From Clostridia bacterium (GTDB taxonomy: Bacteria > Bacillota > Clostridia > Oscillospirales > CAG-272): a stretch of DNA of 54,536 nucleotides. Position 1 is the first letter of the stretch, and every line of letters begins with the position of its first letter. Location: NCBI GenBank assembly GCA_017631325.1, contig JAGBTM010000045.1:135348-189883 (forward strand), in the 5' to 3' direction. A program made the translations under genes and the position numbers. A model generated the notes under the pieces. That model had not been told where the DNA came from and searched no databases. It saw only the letters and a program-made list of their open reading frames with translations. Positions 24,993-32,784 of the stretch are shown here, one piece after another.

Positions 24993-26813
24993 TTAAACGA
25001 ACACCTCAGGGCCGTTTCCGGGGTGCATAAGCTTCTCCTCGTCAAGCTCTACAAGCGTCGAAAGCTCGCCGGAAAGATACTTTTTTATGCGGCGGATTGC
25101 ACCGAGCGCTCTCTGCCTTTTTGCACCGTAGCTGCTCTCCGTTCCCGCAGCGTAAGGGTAGAGGTACTTATCCTTGTGGTACATATGAAGCTCGCAGGAC
25201 TCGTCGTTCCACTTGATATACTCCGGAAGAAGCTCGTCTGCAATTTTCTTGAGCATTTCCCTATCGCCCCTCTTGTATGCGGGTGTGAGGTTTTCGACTA
25301 TCTCAAACTTAACCGCCATATGCTCAAAGAGCGCGCGGCAGAACCTATAAAGATAGGTCCACTCGCTCTCGGTCTCGCAAAGAGGCCTAAACCAATCGGC
25401 GTTGCGTCTGTGGTATCCCGAATACGCACACTCCTGCATATTCTTTTCCACGACGTTCTGCATAATATCACATTCGTAGAAGCGTCTGCCCTGAGTATCA
25501 TTCCAATAGCTGGCTGCCGCTTTCTGCTCGTCGGTCTCGTAGAGATAGTTGAAGTTGCTCATCATCATAAACGCGTCGTACGATGCGCCCGTGATGAACT
25601 CAAAGTAATCCCTCGTGCCGAGGTCGTCGTCGTTATAGCAGAACTCACCGTAGCGAGCGAGCTCGAGAAGGCAGGTCTGGTAAATCGTTCTGTTGTAGCA
25701 CCAAACCGTGATAACAACCTCCTTGACACCCTTCTCCTTACAAACGGGAAGAGACACTCTCGTCGCCTTCTCGGAGAAGATATTGTCGCAAAGCGCGCTC
25801 TGCCAGATGCGTACACCGCCTGCGAATATAGGCGCTCTGCCGTTAAGCTCAACGTGCTTGTCGATAAGGGGAGCGTCACAGTCTAAGAACTGACCGTAGT
25901 GCCAGAAAACGAGGTCAATCTCGGGGTTGACGAGAGCCTTGATTTCGTCCGAGATAACCGCCTCTTTATCGTAGTTGTTGTAGGTCTTTGAAGAAAATGC
26001 GATGAACATATCGCTCCACATCATGGGCTTCAGTCCGTGCTTTTTGCATATCTCTGCTACGCGGTTTACATGTCCGACGAACAGCTCGAGAGGCTCCTTG
26101 TAGCCGTGCTTCTTGAAGTACGAGCCCATACCGAGACCGTGCGTTTCGTCGCAGCCGATATGAATTCTCTTGCTTCTGAAGGGTGCCGAGGAATTAATTA
26201 TCATTTCCTCGACGAACTTGTAGGTATTCTCGTTTTCAGGCTCGAGAACCATTGCGTTTTCCTTTATTCCGTTCGCCTCGGGCCACTGAAGATAGTGGAA
26301 GAGGTGACCGAGCGTCTGCATACAAGCAACGACCTCAATACCAAGGTCATACGCGTAGTCGTCAAGCTCCTTGAGCTCGGCGTAGGTGTATCTTCCTCGC
26401 ATATAGCCAAAGAAGGGTCTGCCCGGGATTTCGTACATATCCTCCATGTACATCAGCATCTGGTTGAAGCCAAACAGAGCCATATACTCCGCAAACTCCT
26501 TTAAGCTATCAAGCGTGTGACGGGCGTAGCTGGATACGCACAGCATGCACGAGAGGGTTTCAAAATCCGCCTTCTCGGTCTTCTTGAAGGGCTTGCCTCC
26601 ATTTTTTTTGTAATTCTGTACGAAAAGGCCGAGCGCGCGCGCAAAGTGATGCTTCTTTGAGCATTTGATAGCACCGATTTTGCCGTCAAAGGAAACTATA
26701 ATTTCCTCAGACGGTGAATACTCAACGCCAAGGTCAATTGCGTCAGTACCGAGACGCTTGCCAAGTATTTCAAGGGCAGGCTTGTATTCCTCCGGTAAGT
26801 TTATAAGTTTCAT
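24993..26813 (-). CDS. GH20-type beta-N-acetylhexosaminidase, tandem copy 2
   Basis: 606 residues, colinear with copy 1. It keeps the catalytic pair D222-E223 in HIGCDETHGLGMG and the FFGYMRG and QTLGHL segments. It differs at the first barrel strand: where the other copies read MLDVS or MIDLS, this one has CMLCVSSYARHT, so the conserved Asp92 is Cys and the DxxR arginine is missing too. This may mark altered specificity or loss of activity. A GAGGAG site precedes the ATG. It lies 154 bases downstream of copy 3, a spacer that contains a hairpin (26867-26886). Like copy 1 it lacks the ~30-residue insertion of copies 3 and 4. Confidence 0.82.
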   Translation of the reverse strand: MKLINLPEEYKPALEILGKRLGTDAIDLGVEYSPSEEIIVSFDGKIGAIKCSKKHHFARALGLFVQNYKKNGGKPFKKTEKADFETLSCMLCVSSYARHTLDSLKEFAEYMALFGFNQMLMYMEDMYEIPGRPFFGYMRGRYTYAELKELDDYAYDLGIEVVACMQTLGHLFHYLQWPEANGIKENAMVLEPENENTYKFVEEMIINSSAPFRSKRIHIGCDETHGLGMGSYFKKHGYKEPLELFVGHVNRVAEICKKHGLKPMMWSDMFIAFSSKTYNNYDKEAVISDEIKALVNPEIDLVFWHYGQFLDCDAPLIDKHVELNGRAPIFAGGVRIWQSALCDNIFSEKATRVSLPVCKEKGVKEVVITVWCYNRTIYQTCLLELARYGEFCYNDDDLGTRDYFEFITGASYDAFMMMSNFNYLYETDEQKAAASYWNDTQGRRFYECDIMQNVVEKNMQECAYSGYHRRNADWFRPLCETESEWTYLYRFCRALFEHMAVKFEIVENLTPAYKRGDREMLKKIADELLPEYIKWNDESCELHMYHKDKYLYPYAAGTESSYGAKRQRALGAIRRIKKYLSGELSTLVELDEEKLMHPGNGPEVFV

Positions 26814-26866
26814 TTTATTCTCCTCGAATTTCTATAAACGAAGAATTCGGTTAAATTTATTCATGC

Positions 26867-26886
26867 GAGGGGTTATTTAACCCCTC
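26867..26886 (-). other. intercistronic hairpin between GH20 copies 3 and 2
   Basis: GAGGGGTTA / TAACCCCTC, a 9-bp perfect stem with a TT loop. There is no T-run after it on the minus strand. Probably an mRNA-stability or processing element. Confidence 0.6.
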
Positions 26887-26967
26887 TATTAATTAGCACT
26901 TAATTGACTGGCCCCTGTAAGCTTTTTTGGGGGTAGTACTATTATAGGCTTGGAATGATTTTATAAA

Positions 26968-28887
26968 TTATCTTACAAACACGGTAGGACCGCTGCCGGG
27001 GTATCTAAACTTTTCTACCTCAAGCTCCTCGAGGCGCGAGATTTCGCCCGAGAGATACTTCTTTATACGGCGAATTGCACCGAGAGCTCTCTGCATCTTT
27101 GAGCCGAAGCCCCCCTCAACGCCGCCTGCGCCGAAGGGCGAGAGGTACTTATCCTTGTGATACATCTGAGCTTCCTTTGCCGCGTCGAGCGCCGCGATAT
27201 ATTTCGGCAGAAGCTCGTCTGCGATTTTCCTTAGCATTTCTCTGTCGCCCTTGTCGTATGCTGCACGAAGATTTTCAACAATCTCGCACTTATACGCCAT
27301 TGCCTCAAAGAGTGAGTAGCAGAATTTGTAAAGATACGCCCACTCGCCCTCATTTTCGCAAAGGGGTTTAAACCAATCGGCGTACTTTCTGTAATGCTCA
27401 GAGAGCTTAGTGCCCTCGTACATAGCATCCCACTGTGCCGCCTCCTCGTCGCTTATAGTCCTTACCCAGCCTGCGTGGTCTTGGAAATAATCACCCATTT
27501 TAAACTCGGTTATATTCTTTTCCATTATGTTCTGCATGATGTCGCAGCCATATATGATGTTGCCTATACCGTCTGCCCAGTAGCTTGCCTTAGCCCTCTG
27601 CTCTTCTGTCTGGTAAGGAATGTTGAAGTTACTCATCATCATAAACGCGTCGTAGGATGCGCCGGTGACAAACTCAAATCTCTCAACGAGGTCACGGTCG
27701 TCGTCGCCATAGCAGAACTCACCGTATCTTCCAAGGTCGAGAAGGCAGGTCTGATAGATGGTGGTACCGTAGCACCATACCGCGTTAACAACCTCCTTGA
27801 CACCCTTTGACTTACAGTCACGAAGTGAAATTCTCGTCGCCTTCTCGGAAACGATATTATCGCAAAGAGGGCTAAGCCAGATACGAACGCCGCCTGCGAA
27901 GATGGGGGCTCTGCCGTTGAGCTCAACGTACTTGTCGATAAGCACGGGGTCGGCGCCAAGAAGCTGACCGTAATGCCAGTAGACGATGTCAACGTCGGGA
28001 TTAACCGCAGCCTTTATCTCGTCGGAGATAACAGCCTCCGTGTCGTAGTTGCAGTAGCGCTTGGATGCGAAGGAAATATACATATCGCCCCACATCATAG
28101 GACGGAGGCCGTGCTTTTTGCATATCTCGGCAACGCGATTGACGTGCTCTACGAGAAGTCCGAGAGGCTCTCTGTAGCCGTGCTTCTTGAACGAGGCGCC
28201 CATACCGAGACCGTGGGTTTCGTCACAGCCAATATGTATTCTCTTGCTTCTGAAGGGGGCGGAGGAGTTGACTATCATCTGTTCAACAAACTCGTAGGTC
28301 TTGTCGTTCTGGGGCTCGAGAACCATATCGTTCTCCTTGATACCTGCCGCCTCGGGCCACTGAAGATACGTTCTCAGATGTCCAAGCGTCTGCATACAAG
28401 GAACTATCTCAACACCGAGGTCAAATGCGTAGTCGTCAAACTCCTTAAGCTCAGCGTAAGTATATCTGCCTCTCATATAGCCGAAGAAGGGTCTCTCCGG
28501 TATCTCGTACATATCCTCGATATAAAATAGTATCTGATTGAAGCCGAAGAGCGAAAGATACTCGGTGAACTCCTTTAAGCTATCGAGCGTAAGAACCGTG
28601 CTGAACGACACGTCAAGCATGCAAGAGAGGGTGTCGAACGAGGCGCGCTCGGTTTTCTTAAAGGGCTTGCCACCCGATTTTTTATAATACTGAACGAAAA
28701 GTCCGAGCGCGCGTGCAAAGTGATGCTTCGCTGAGCATTTAATCGCGCCTGCCTTGCCGTCGTAGGATACGACCAGCTCCTCGGAATGCGAGTATTCGAC
28801 ACAAACGTCAATGGCGTCTGCGCCGAGGCGCTTGCCGAGTATCTCTGCGGCAGCCTTATATTCTTCGGGTAAGTTTATAAATTTCAT
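26968..28887 (-). CDS. GH20-type beta-N-acetylhexosaminidase, tandem copy 3
   Basis: 639 residues from the ATG at 28887, which has GAGGAG directly upstream; an in-frame extension to 28929 would run through a hairpin and is unlikely. The catalytic pair is again D222-E223 (HIGCDETHGLGMG) and the barrel Asp92 is kept (MLDVSFST), but the DxxR Arg is Ser/Phe. Relative to copies 1-2 it has a ~30-residue insertion near residue 460-500 (HAGWVRTISDEEAAQWDAM onward). Its central DNA is almost identical to copy 4, pointing to a recent duplication or gene conversion. No signal peptide is present. Confidence 0.82.
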   Translation of the reverse strand: MKFINLPEEYKAAAEILGKRLGADAIDVCVEYSHSEELVVSYDGKAGAIKCSAKHHFARALGLFVQYYKKSGGKPFKKTERASFDTLSCMLDVSFSTVLTLDSLKEFTEYLSLFGFNQILFYIEDMYEIPERPFFGYMRGRYTYAELKEFDDYAFDLGVEIVPCMQTLGHLRTYLQWPEAAGIKENDMVLEPQNDKTYEFVEQMIVNSSAPFRSKRIHIGCDETHGLGMGASFKKHGYREPLGLLVEHVNRVAEICKKHGLRPMMWGDMYISFASKRYCNYDTEAVISDEIKAAVNPDVDIVYWHYGQLLGADPVLIDKYVELNGRAPIFAGGVRIWLSPLCDNIVSEKATRISLRDCKSKGVKEVVNAVWCYGTTIYQTCLLDLGRYGEFCYGDDDRDLVERFEFVTGASYDAFMMMSNFNIPYQTEEQRAKASYWADGIGNIIYGCDIMQNIMEKNITEFKMGDYFQDHAGWVRTISDEEAAQWDAMYEGTKLSEHYRKYADWFKPLCENEGEWAYLYKFCYSLFEAMAYKCEIVENLRAAYDKGDREMLRKIADELLPKYIAALDAAKEAQMYHKDKYLSPFGAGGVEGGFGSKMQRALGAIRRIKKYLSGEISRLEELEVEKFRYPGSGPTVFVR

Positions 28888-28902
28888 TTTTTTCTCCTCG
28901 TG

Positions 28903-28924
28903 GCCACGGCGTGAGCGCCGTGGC
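28903..28924 (-). other. GC hairpin upstream of GH20 copy 3
   Basis: GCCACGGCG / CGCCGTGGC with a TGAG loop, ending just before the ribosome binding site of copy 3. It resembles the hairpin at 30991-31008 in sequence and position. Confidence 0.65.
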
Positions 28925-28964
28925 TCCATATTTTTATATATGATTTTACAGGGTTATCTAAAAA

Positions 28965-30884
28965 CTATCTCGCAAAGGTTACAGGACCGCCGAGAGGATA
29001 CCTATGCTTCTCTATCTCAAGCTCATCAAGGTGTGAAATCTCGCCTGAGAGATACTTCTTTATACGACGGACGGCACCGATAGCTCTCTGCTTCTTTGAG
29101 CCGAAGCCCCCCTCAACGCTGCCTGCGCCAAATGGTGAGAGGTACTTATCCTTGTGATACATCTGCGCTTCCTTTGCCGCGTCGAGCGCCGCGATATGCC
29201 CGGGAAGAAGCTCGTCTGCAATCTTTGCGAGCATTTCCCTGTCGCCTCTGTCGTATGCTGCACGCAGATTTTCTATCACCTCGCACTTATACGCCATAGC
29301 CTCGAAGAGTGAGTAGCAGAATTTATAGAGGTAAGTCCACTCGCCCTCAATCTCACAAAGGGGGCTGTACCAATCCGCGCATTTTCTGTAATGCTCCGAG
29401 AGCTTAGTTCCCTCGTACATAGCATCCCACATGGCAGCTTCCTCGTCCGTGACGGTCTTGACCCAGCCTGCGTTCTGCTTATAATATTCCGAGGGCTTGA
29501 AGTTTATCATATCAACTTCCATTATATTCTGCATAATGTCACAGTTGTAGAACTTGAAGCCTAAACTGTCCGCCCAATAGCTTGCCTCGGCCCTCTGCTG
29601 TTCTGTCTGGTAAGGAATGTTGAAGTTACTCATCATCATAAACGCGTCGTAAGATGCACCCGTAATGAATTCAAATCTCTCCACAACGTCACGGTCGTCA
29701 TCGCCATAGCAGAACTCACCGTATCTTGCAAGCTCGAGAAGGCAAGTCTGATAGATGGTCATTCCGTAGCACCAAACGGCATTTGCAACCTCCTTGATGC
29801 CCTTTGCCTTACAGTCGGCAAGCGAAATTCTCGTAACCTTTTCGGAAAGGATATTATCGCAAAGGGGGCTGACGAAGATACGAACGCCGCCTGCGAAGAA
29901 GGGGGGCCTGCCGTTGAGCTCAACGTACTTGTCGATAAGCGCCCCGTCGCATCCGGGCAGCGAGCCGTAGTGCCAGTAGACGATGTCAACGTCGGGGTTG
30001 ACCGCAGCCTTTATCTCGTCGGAGATAACTGCCTCCGTGTCGTAGTTGCAGTAGCGCTTGGATGCGAAGGAAATATACATATCGCCCCACATCATAGGAC
30101 GAAGGCCGTGCTTTTTGCATATCTCGGCAACGCGGTTGACGTGCTCTACGAGAAGTCCGAGAGGCTCTCTGTAGCCGTGCTTCTTGAACGAGGCGCCCAT
30201 ACCGAGACCGTGAGTTTCGTCACAGCCAATATGTATTCTCTTGCTTCTGAAGGGGGCTGACGAGTTGACTATCATCTGTTCAACAAACTCGTACGTCTTG
30301 TCGTTCTGGGGCTCGAGAACCATCGCGTTCTCCTTTATGCCACTCGCCTCGGGCCACTGAAGATACGTGGAGAGATGTCCGAGCGTCTGCATACAGGGTA
30401 CTATCTCAACACCGAGATCAAATGCGTAGTCGTCAAACTCCTTAAGCTCAGCGTAAGTATATCTTCCTCTCATATAGCCGAAGAAAGGACGGCCGGGTAT
30501 CTCGTACATGTCCTCCATGTAGAAAAGAATCTGGTTAAAGCCGAAGAGTGCAAGATACTCTGTGAACTCCTTTAAGCTATCGAGCGTAAGAACCGTGTTG
30601 AACGACACGTCAAGCATGCAAGAGAGGGTGTCGAACGAGGCACGCTCGGTTTTTTTAAAGGGCTTGCCGCCCGATTTTTTATAATACTGAACGAAAAGTC
30701 CGAGTGCGCGTGCAAAGTGATGCTTCGCTGAGCATTTAATCGCGCCTGTCTTGCCGTCGTAGGATACGACCAGCTCCTCGGAATGCGAGTATTCGACACA
30801 AACGTCAACGGCGTCTGTGCCGAGGCGCTTGCCGAGTATCTCGGCGATAGCCTTATATTCATCGGGCAAATTAACAAATTTCAT
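28965..30884 (-). CDS. GH20-type beta-N-acetylhexosaminidase, tandem copy 4
   Basis: 639 residues, the first GH20 of the operon. Catalytic D222-E223 (HIGCDETHGLGMG), Asp92 retained, DxxR Arg replaced. It shares the ~30-residue insertion with copy 3 (AGWVKTVTDEEAAMWDAMYE) and long stretches of near-identical DNA. A GGAGG site precedes the ATG at 30884. It follows the ASRT-like gene by 212 bases that hold two hairpins. Cytoplasmic location is predicted, so it would act on imported oligosaccharides. Confidence 0.82.
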   Translation of the reverse strand: MKFVNLPDEYKAIAEILGKRLGTDAVDVCVEYSHSEELVVSYDGKTGAIKCSAKHHFARALGLFVQYYKKSGGKPFKKTERASFDTLSCMLDVSFNTVLTLDSLKEFTEYLALFGFNQILFYMEDMYEIPGRPFFGYMRGRYTYAELKEFDDYAFDLGVEIVPCMQTLGHLSTYLQWPEASGIKENAMVLEPQNDKTYEFVEQMIVNSSAPFRSKRIHIGCDETHGLGMGASFKKHGYREPLGLLVEHVNRVAEICKKHGLRPMMWGDMYISFASKRYCNYDTEAVISDEIKAAVNPDVDIVYWHYGSLPGCDGALIDKYVELNGRPPFFAGGVRIFVSPLCDNILSEKVTRISLADCKAKGIKEVANAVWCYGMTIYQTCLLELARYGEFCYGDDDRDVVERFEFITGASYDAFMMMSNFNIPYQTEQQRAEASYWADSLGFKFYNCDIMQNIMEVDMINFKPSEYYKQNAGWVKTVTDEEAAMWDAMYEGTKLSEHYRKCADWYSPLCEIEGEWTYLYKFCYSLFEAMAYKCEVIENLRAAYDRGDREMLAKIADELLPGHIAALDAAKEAQMYHKDKYLSPFGAGSVEGGFGSKKQRAIGAVRRIKKYLSGEISHLDELEIEKHRYPLGGPVTFAR

Positions 30885-30940
30885 TTTCTGCCTCCAAATA
30901 AAGTAGGAATTCGTTATTATTTAAGTGCAATTTGTACGTT

Positions 30941-31008
30941 TTGAGGCAAAGCCTCAACACACAAAATAATAATAAATATAGCCCTACGGGGGACGGCGAG
31001 CGCCGTCC
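30941..31008 (-). other. two hairpins between the ASRT-like gene and GH20 copy 4
   Basis: TTGAGGC-AAA-GCCTCAA (30941-30957) and GGACGGCG-AG-CGCCGTCC (30991-31008). Neither has a strong T-run on the minus strand, so read-through into the GH20 genes is likely. They may set different mRNA levels for upstream and downstream genes. Confidence 0.6.
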
Positions 31009-31096
31009 CTTGGATTTAGTTTTTCACAAATCCTCCGTAGAGCTAAAAAAAGTTTTTAAAATTCTGCGTGAGAAAAGCCTAATTTATGCTTCTCTA

Positions 31097-31462
31097 TTAA
31101 CCGAATGCAAGCGTAGTGTAGTACGCAAGGTTAGTCTGTCTGTTGTCAAGTCTGCCGTACTGAACGACTATCTTCTCAGAGCTCTCGAGCTTCATAGCGT
31201 ACTGTGTCTCAAGAGGCACTACGTAGCCACTCATATGCTCGGGAACGTTCATACGGAAGCACTTAACACGCTTAGGCTCTACTACCCACTCGATATCCTC
31301 GTAGCAATCCTTGTCTGCGAAGAAAAGAGTTACCTTGATAGTAGCGGTACGGGGGCTATCGTTTACTACGATAACGCTCTCGTGTCCCTTGAGAACTCCC
31401 TCGCCCTCGGGCGGAAGCTCACAGTCGGGAATTATCCAATTCTTCTTACCTACAATACTCAT
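31097..31462 (-). CDS. Anabaena sensory rhodopsin transducer (ASRT)-like protein
   Basis: A 121-residue all-beta protein. It closely follows the ASRT pattern: SIVGKKNWIIPD at the start, LKGHESVIVVND, a strand with KVTLFFADKDCYE, then VEPKRVKCFRMN and the end segment IVVQYGRLDNRQTNLAYY. In Anabaena the family member partners a rhodopsin, but no rhodopsin is here. Comparative work has proposed that relatives bind small molecules such as sugars, which fits this locus. I prefer the ATG at 31462, with GGTGG seven bases upstream. The ATG at 31474 overlaps the stop of the M24-like gene (TAATG). Either start implies translational coupling to that gene. Function here is inferred from context. Confidence 0.85.
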   Translation of the reverse strand: MSIVGKKNWIIPDCELPPEGEGVLKGHESVIVVNDSPRTATIKVTLFFADKDCYEDIEWVVEPKRVKCFRMNVPEHMSGYVVPLETQYAMKLESSEKIVVQYGRLDNRQTNLAYYTTLAFG

Positions 31463-31473
31463 TGTCGCCACCA

Positions 31474-32649
31474 TTAATTAAAGCCGAGCTCTATGATGCC
31501 CTTCTTAAGATAGTCGGTGTAGCTCTCGCAGCCATTCTCCTTAACTGCGATACCCTTCTCCCAACGGCAGCCAAAGGTGTCGCAGGAAACGTATGTATCG
31601 ATCTGGAAGGTCATATTCTTCTGGAGAGTATAGTTAGAAGAGGTCTCCATCCAGGGCGCCTCAACCTCTATCATACCTGTACCGTGGCAAGGACCGTAAA
31701 CGTAGTTCTTCTCGTAGCCTGCGTCCTTGAACATCTGAAGGAACTGCTTGGGAATAACGTCAGCGGGGATACCTGCCTTAATCTGAGACTCGGTCCAGTC
31801 GTGCATCTTGAGACAGAACTCTACGAGGTCGCGGCGCTCACCCTCGAGCTTGCCCATGCATACGGGAAGACCAATAGCGGGAGAGTAACCGTCTACCTTT
31901 GCGGAGAGGTTAAGCTGAACTATGTCGTTCTTGCCGATTTCTCTGTGTCTGGAACGGGAGATAGCGTGACGGGTAGAAGCCTCGCTGAATACGTACATGG
32001 GAAGTCCCTCGTACTCTGCGCCGTGCTCGTAAATAACCTTCTGCGCGATACCAACCATCTGAAGCTCGGTTACGCCGGGTCTGAGAGCCTTGATAACCTC
32101 GTCGGTTGCTATCTCAACGATACGGAAGCCCTCGCGGATACAAGCAAGCTCGTTCTCACTCTTAATCTGACGAAGCTCTACCATGATGTCGTTGCATCTT
32201 GAAATCTCTGCCTTGGGATATGCGTCCTTGAGGCCCTCGTAGATGGGAAGAGTGCACTCAACGTAGCTGCCAAGACCTATTTTAATGTTCTCTCCCTTAA
32301 CGCCTATTGCCTTGAATACGTCGCTGAAGGTGGAGCAGGTAAGTTCGGGATATGCGGGGTCTGCGGACTCACGGAACTCGCGAAGAACGAATACCTTCTC
32401 GATTTTAGACCAGTCCTTACCGAATACTGCGGATTCGGGACCAACGAGAAGCGCTGCATCACCGTTTGCGGAAATCGCTACGCCTGCGCGCTCGAAAAGG
32501 GGCCAGAAGCCTGAAAAATATCTCGCGTTTGCGTAGTCACTCTCGGTAGAGGTAACGAGCATTACGTCGAGACCACGTGCTGCTACGAGCTTCGCTGCCT
32601 TCTGGATTCTCTCCTGATACTCATAATCTGGAATACAAATTCTTGCCAT
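31474..32649 (-). CDS. M24-fold (Xaa-Pro aminopeptidase/creatinase-like) protein with altered metal ligands
   Basis: A 391-residue two-domain protein: N-terminal creatinase/prolidase domain (~1-160) and C-terminal pita-bread domain (~165-380). The family dimetal site uses Asp, Asp, His, Glu, Glu. Here the matching positions appear to be N247 (QLNLSAKVDGY), A258 (SPAIG), H322 (CHGTGMIEVEAP), D351 (FQIDTY) and E364 (RWEKG), so both key Asp residues are gone. That pattern recalls creatinase, which needs no metal, rather than an aminopeptidase. It is the first gene of the predicted operon and is coupled to the ASRT-like gene. An AAGGAG site precedes the ATG. Substrate unknown. Confidence 0.85.
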   Translation of the reverse strand: MARICIPDYEYQERIQKAAKLVAARGLDVMLVTSTESDYANARYFSGFWPLFERAGVAISANGDAALLVGPESAVFGKDWSKIEKVFVLREFRESADPAYPELTCSTFSDVFKAIGVKGENIKIGLGSYVECTLPIYEGLKDAYPKAEISRCNDIMVELRQIKSENELACIREGFRIVEIATDEVIKALRPGVTELQMVGIAQKVIYEHGAEYEGLPMYVFSEASTRHAISRSRHREIGKNDIVQLNLSAKVDGYSPAIGLPVCMGKLEGERRDLVEFCLKMHDWTESQIKAGIPADVIPKQFLQMFKDAGYEKNYVYGPCHGTGMIEVEAPWMETSSNYTLQKNMTFQIDTYVSCDTFGCRWEKGIAVKENGCESYTDYLKKGIIELGFN

Positions 32650-32699
32650 TTTGTTTTCTCCTTTTGAAAAGTTTTATTTAAATATTAAAATACAATTAT

Positions 32700-32755
32700 A
32701 TTTTAGCATAACTTTTATTTTTTGTCTTTACAAAATCGTAAATTTGTGGTATAAT
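32700..32755. promoter_or_regulatory. overlapping divergent promoters of the GH20 operon and the AraC gene
   Basis: Plus strand: TTTACA (32727-32732), 17 bases, TATAAT (32750-32755) for araC, with TTGTGG before the -10. Minus strand: AAGACA (32728-32723), 17 bases, TAAAAT (32705-32700) for the operon, with TATGC before the -10. The -35 boxes overlap, so one regulator bound here could control both directions. Confidence 0.7.
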
Positions 32756-32784
32756 ATTGTAAAAAATTGAAACGAGGTAAAAAT

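Noticed and set aside
31462..32202. 246-codon plus-strand reading frame opposite the M24-like gene
   Set aside because: It is fully antisense to a well-supported gene, has no ribosome binding site and no protein-like motif pattern; similar shadow frames lie opposite the GH20, transketolase and Gfo/Idh genes.
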